A stretch of DNA of 45,032 nucleotides from positions 1 through 45,032 of the forward strand of contig UBJO01000068.1 of NCBI GenBank assembly GCA_900465665.1, in the 5' to 3' direction. Position 1 is the first letter of the stretch. Each line of letters begins with the position of its first letter. Positions 42,263 through 45,032 of this stretch are shown here, in pieces. The position numbers and the translations under genes were made by a program. The notes under the pieces were generated by a model. It was not told the origin of the DNA and did no database searches. It worked only from the letters and a program-made list of their open reading frames with translations. The stretch comes from Hyphomicrobiales bacterium. GTDB lineage: Bacteria > Pseudomonadota > Alphaproteobacteria > Rhizobiales > Rhizobiaceae.

Positions 42263-43117
42263 TTATCGCGCGGCGGTTGTGTTGAGTTCCGGTTCCTCAT
42301 GCTCGGCATGACGCTGGCGCTCAAGGAACTGGTGGATCGCAGCGATCACTACCGACCCATAAACCGAAGCCGCCAGCCCGGCCGGGCCAGCGCCGACGAC
42401 GGCGACGTCGTAGATCGTATCTCTCTCCGGCGGCTCGTTGATCCCAAGCAGATCGGCAAGTGCCGCGTTGGACGGACGCGACCAGACTTTCCGGTCAGGT
42501 GTCACCACGACAGGAAGCGTGTCCGCTGTCACCGCCAGGCTCTGCATCAGCGGCACAGCCGTCGGCTCGGTCGCGGGATCGACCACGACAACCGGATAGA
42601 GGTTGCGCGTCAGGAAGCGCTGGATCCGGAGAACGTCGGCATGGTGCCGGTCTCCGATCAACAGGACGCCACCCTCGGAGTGACGCACGAAGCCGGCGCG
42701 GCGCAGGATATAGGCGCGGATGATCGTCTCGCCGATATCGGGCTCGCCGGTGATGAAGGCATGAAAATCGCGGTTGGTGATCCGCAGCAGGCGCGAACCG
42801 GATTTGGCCAGGCCGGAGAGCAGCATCGGTCGCTTGGTGAAGATGTTCTGTTCGCCTGAGAACTGACCGGGATGATAGGTGAAGACCAGGCGGCGACCGC
42901 GTCTGACATCATCGATGAACAGTTCGATCTCACCTTCCAGCACCAGGAAGAAATCGATCGCTCGATGGCCGCGTTCGAAGACGAAAGTGTCCTCCGCCGT
43001 CACCTCTTCGCGACCATAGGCTTTGGCGCGCTCGATCATCTCGACGGAAAGCACCGGAAATGTCTGCGCCTGGCGCAGCCATGGATCAGTCGGGTCGATG
43101 GGCGTGGCAATCATCAT
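42263..43117 (-). pseudogene. Cyclic-nucleotide-binding/thioredoxin-reductase fusion with large internal deletion (284 aa)
   Basis: Residues 20-135 form a cyclic-nucleotide-binding domain (FVFERGHRAIDFFLVLEGEI ... FSGEQNIF). Residues 150-225 form a thioredoxin/glutaredoxin-like domain (VLLIGDRHHADVLRIQRFL). The thioredoxin-reductase domain then begins with YDVAVVGAGPAGLAASVYG (GAGPAG at 242-247). At residue 254 it jumps straight to SVVIAAIHQFLERQ, which matches the extreme C-terminus of such reductases. About 250 residues are missing, including the redox CxxC and NADPH site, yet the frame is kept. Intact relatives are about 550 residues. It may still work as a cNMP-binding protein. The start is ATG 43117 or 43114, after GGAG. 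Confidence 0.8.
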
Positions 43118-43310
43118 CCGTCTCCGTCGCGATGGACATCCTCGGTGCAGGGATGCCGTGGCTTCCATTCAGGCGGTCGGGTTGACCGCCACCACTCAGC
43201 ATAAAGTGATTGCCGCCGCAGGATTGTACGAATGGATCGTGTTTGCAAGGATCGGGACATAATGCGTCATCGAGGGCGAGCCTGACGCTGCCAACGTATG
43301 TTTTGGCGGG

Positions 43311-44189
43311 TCAGCCCTTGTCGTCGCCTTTGGCCTCCATCGATTCCCACCGCCGTTGCTTGCGTGACTTTGGTTTCAAGCTCTTCCAGGTCCGATCGAG
43401 GAAGCGAAGGAAGCGGGTGACGTCCATCAGGCGATCGACGATCGAACTCAGGTTGCCGAGCCGTTCGTTGATAATCTCATTGGCGGTGAGTGTGACTTCG
43501 GCAGGCCCGTACTCGGGAAAGTGCGCAGACAGATCCGCATAGGGGTTGGACGCGTCGCGCCCGACAATGTTGATCTTGCCCTTGCGGAACATCAGCCGCA
43601 GAAGCACCTGTTCGAATGTCCAGTCGTGAACATCGAGAACCTTGTAGCGCTCGCTGCGCTTCGACGAGAAGCCGGCCAGCGTTATCCTGGTGCCAAGATT
43701 GAGCGTCGTCAGCCAGAAACAGAGCGCAAACCCCGTCGTCGGCACACTTGAACGGGGATAGAACGGCGTGAAGACATCAGTCAGATCGAGGTGCCGGACA
43801 TGAACATCGCCGAAGTCGGATGCCGGGCTGAGCTGCTCGTCGGTGCCGGCCTTGATATTCACGACACCGTGGAAGGTGCGCGGGTCAAAATAGGGCACTA
43901 CCTTATCGACCTTGCCGCTCTTGACGAGATTGGCGCCTAGCGTTCCGCTTCTGGAGAAGAGCATGGAATGGCGAGTGAAGGGTTCGCTCAGAACCTTGAA
44001 GACCTTGTTGAAGAAGATGAAGAGCGTGGTGTCGGGAAAGCGCTTCTTCAGCTCCTCGATATCCACTTCATCGCTGTTTGCGACCAGAACGACATCGCTA
44101 TAGTCAGCCAGCAGCGACCTCCACTCTTGCGCGGCAGCAGCAGCAGGGTTGGTCGTCCTGAAGCCGGTGTCTCCATCCCTTTCGATCAT
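43311..44189 (-). CDS. Sialyltransferase-like glycosyltransferase (292 aa)
   Basis: The protein resembles bacterial GT29/GT42-like sialyltransferase-fold proteins. An N-terminal Rossmann-like half has VVLVANSDEVDIEELKKRFP. The motif region YPRSSVPTTGFALCFWLTTLNLGTRITLAGF matches the conserved 'TTGF...GF' core, followed by a His in LDVHDWTFEQ. The C-terminal 50 residues are basic (TWKSLKPKSRKQRR), which could associate with the membrane. No signal peptide is present. Its start overlaps the acyltransferase stop by four bases. With the neighbours it probably modifies a surface polysaccharide. The donor sugar cannot be told; family assignment is from a few motifs only. Confidence 0.6.
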   Translation of the reverse strand: MIERDGDTGFRTTNPAAAAAQEWRSLLADYSDVVLVANSDEVDIEELKKRFPDTTLFIFFNKVFKVLSEPFTRHSMLFSRSGTLGANLVKSGKVDKVVPYFDPRTFHGVVNIKAGTDEQLSPASDFGDVHVRHLDLTDVFTPFYPRSSVPTTGFALCFWLTTLNLGTRITLAGFSSKRSERYKVLDVHDWTFEQVLLRLMFRKGKINIVGRDASNPYADLSAHFPEYGPAEVTLTANEIINERLGNLSSIVDRLMDVTRFLRFLDRTWKSLKPKSRKQRRWESMEAKGDDKG

Positions 44190-44746
44190 TGTTCCCTCCC
44201 TGTCGTGTCGGGAAATGTCGTTTCGGGCAAGGCGCGCTTTTTGACCAAGCGCGCGGGCGAGCCCACATAGACACCAAACGGCTCTGCCGCCCCCTTGACG
44301 ACGCTATTCGCACCTATGACGCAGCCGTCGGCGATGTTGCTGCCGGCAAGCACCTTGGCCCCCGCGCCGATCCAGACGTCCCTGCCGATCTCCACCCTGC
44401 CCTTTTTGATCGGCTGATCTTTGATGAGGATCGTGGCGTCGTCATAGCTGTGCTCGAACGAGACGATGACGACATGTGCCGCTATCCTGGTGTTGTCGCC
44501 GATCCTGACACCGCCATGTCCCAGCACGATCGAGTAATCGTTGAGCGAGACATTGTTTCCGATCTCGATCTTACCGCTCTGCGCATCGAGGACCACACCA
44601 CATTCAGTGAAGAGCCGGTCACCAATTTCGATCTTGCCGTGCCGATAGCGAAGCTTCGGCAGATACCGCATGTTCGGGCGATGCCCGATCCGCAGCGCTC
44701 CGCCCGACATGGTGGCGCGGAGGCGGACCAGAAAGCCGAGGTTCAC
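44186..44746 (-). CDS. Hexapeptide-repeat acyltransferase (186 aa)
   Basis: This is a left-handed beta-helix O-acetyltransferase of the WbbJ/LacA type. Repeats with the [LIV]-G-x4 pattern run from about residue 35 to 160 (KIEIGDRLFTE, KIEIGNNVSLNDYS, GVRIGDNTRIAAHV). The active-site histidine region is VSFEHSYDD, and the end is the classic GSPARLVKKR. It probably adds an acetyl group to a polysaccharide sugar. The frame starts with a GTG at 44746, three bases after the stop of the upstream gene. An internal ATG (MSGGALRIG) is an alternative start. It is translationally coupled to the glycosyltransferase downstream. Confidence 0.9.
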   Translation of the reverse strand: MNLGFLVRLRATMSGGALRIGHRPNMRYLPKLRYRHGKIEIGDRLFTECGVVLDAQSGKIEIGNNVSLNDYSIVLGHGGVRIGDNTRIAAHVVIVSFEHSYDDATILIKDQPIKKGRVEIGRDVWIGAGAKVLAGSNIADGCVIGANSVVKGAAEPFGVYVGSPARLVKKRALPETTFPDTTGREQ

Positions 44747-44749
44747 GGA

Positions 44750-45032
44750 TCACACGGGTGCGAAATGCGGGTCGAGCGCGCGTGCCTTCTCAAGCCAGAC
44801 ATCCGCATATTCGACGTCCTGCCAATTATGGAACCACGGGCCGCCATTGGTGTAGTGAACGGCTTTCGGAAGGCCTTGGGTCGGCTTCGTGCTCCAGCCC
44901 TCCAGCCAGTTCCATTCTTCGGGGATTTCGCCGATCTCGCTGTCATTGGCCCACTGCAGGCGGTGAAGATAGGCGCCGGTCTGTGAATTGACGAGCTCGG
45001 GCGTGAGCTGGAGGGTGGATGGGTGCTCGCAA
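44750..45032 (-). CDS. 3' end of a polysaccharide-locus protein, cut by window edge
   Basis: An open frame enters from the right edge and ends with TGA at 44750. The last 93 residues include LHRLQWANDSEIGEIPEEWN, PKAVHYTNGGPWFHNW and VEYADVWLEKARALDP. The 'VHYTNGGPWF' motif and Trp-rich end resemble the C-terminus of small glycosyltransferase-like proteins in rhizobial polysaccharide loci, but I cannot name the family. It is the upstream partner of the acyltransferase, three bases apart. The start and catalytic part lie outside the window. Confidence 0.7.
   Translation of the reverse strand, partial: CEHPSTLQLTPELVNSQTGAYLHRLQWANDSEIGEIPEEWNWLEGWSTKPTQGLPKAVHYTNGGPWFHNWQDVEYADVWLEKARALDPHFAPV

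Overview
This is a GC-rich window of about 45 kb with the gene style of an alphaproteobacterium, most likely of the Rhizobiaceae (Rhizobium, Ensifer, Agrobacterium or a relative). The reasons are the density of ABC importers for sugars, amino acids and betaines, a DUF982 protein, a PraR-like XRE regulator, ROK, MocR and AraC regulators, and UBP zinc-finger/Kef genes. I see no rRNA, tRNA, phage, transposon or CRISPR array. Replicon type cannot be told from the sequence.

Layout. 1-1270: 5' part of a secreted Gly-rich, autotransporter-like protein leaving the left edge, a small orphan protein and a DUF2147 protein. 1473-12001: a sugar/sugar-acid island. A complete CUT1 sugar importer (binding protein, two permeases, ATPase) ends in a rare Gfo/Idh/MocA-aldo/keto reductase fusion. 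Divergent from it are an AraC/cupin regulator, a D-xylonate-dehydratase-like IlvD/Edd enzyme and a XylX-like FAH-family dehydratase (Weimberg-type steps). 12137-13026: a lipoprotein and an XRE regulator. 13138-19470: an amino-acid ABC importer with an M20 amidohydrolase and a dihydroxyphthalate-decarboxylase-like protein, divergent from a MocR-type regulator with a repeat-rich operator. This looks like uptake and hydrolysis of an N-acyl amino acid or similar conjugate. 19508-28594: a small lipoprotein, then a mannoside island (binding protein, two permeases, GH38 alpha-mannosidase, ROK regulator) without its own ATPase, ending against a second, convergent ROK gene. 28998-30173: a membrane protein with a serine-hydrolase-like motif. 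30261-35577: a betaine/proline-type ABC importer and a large FMN/FAD demethylase-like flavoenzyme. 35796-38336: DUF982 protein, MFS exporter and divergent LysR regulator. 38423-39030: an AraC gene broken by a frameshift. 39315-43117: a redox/potassium cluster (UBP zinc finger, KefF, KefC) facing a cyclic-nucleotide-binding/thioredoxin-reductase fusion that has lost most of its reductase domain. 43311-45032: polysaccharide genes (sialyltransferase-like protein, hexapeptide acyltransferase, 3' end of another gene).

Several non-coding signals recur. Strong hairpins sit between the binding-protein gene and the first permease gene in three of the four importer operons. Bidirectional terminators separate convergent genes. 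Dyads lie in the divergent regulator regions. The DUF982 gene has a perfect 13-bp inverted repeat whose 3' arm contains its ribosome binding site.

No wholly new multi-gene system is proven here. The most unusual items are the gutted CNB/TrxR gene, the RBS-sequestering repeat, the two-enzyme fusion, the frameshifted AraC gene, and the flavoenzyme with an altered iron-sulfur cysteine motif.
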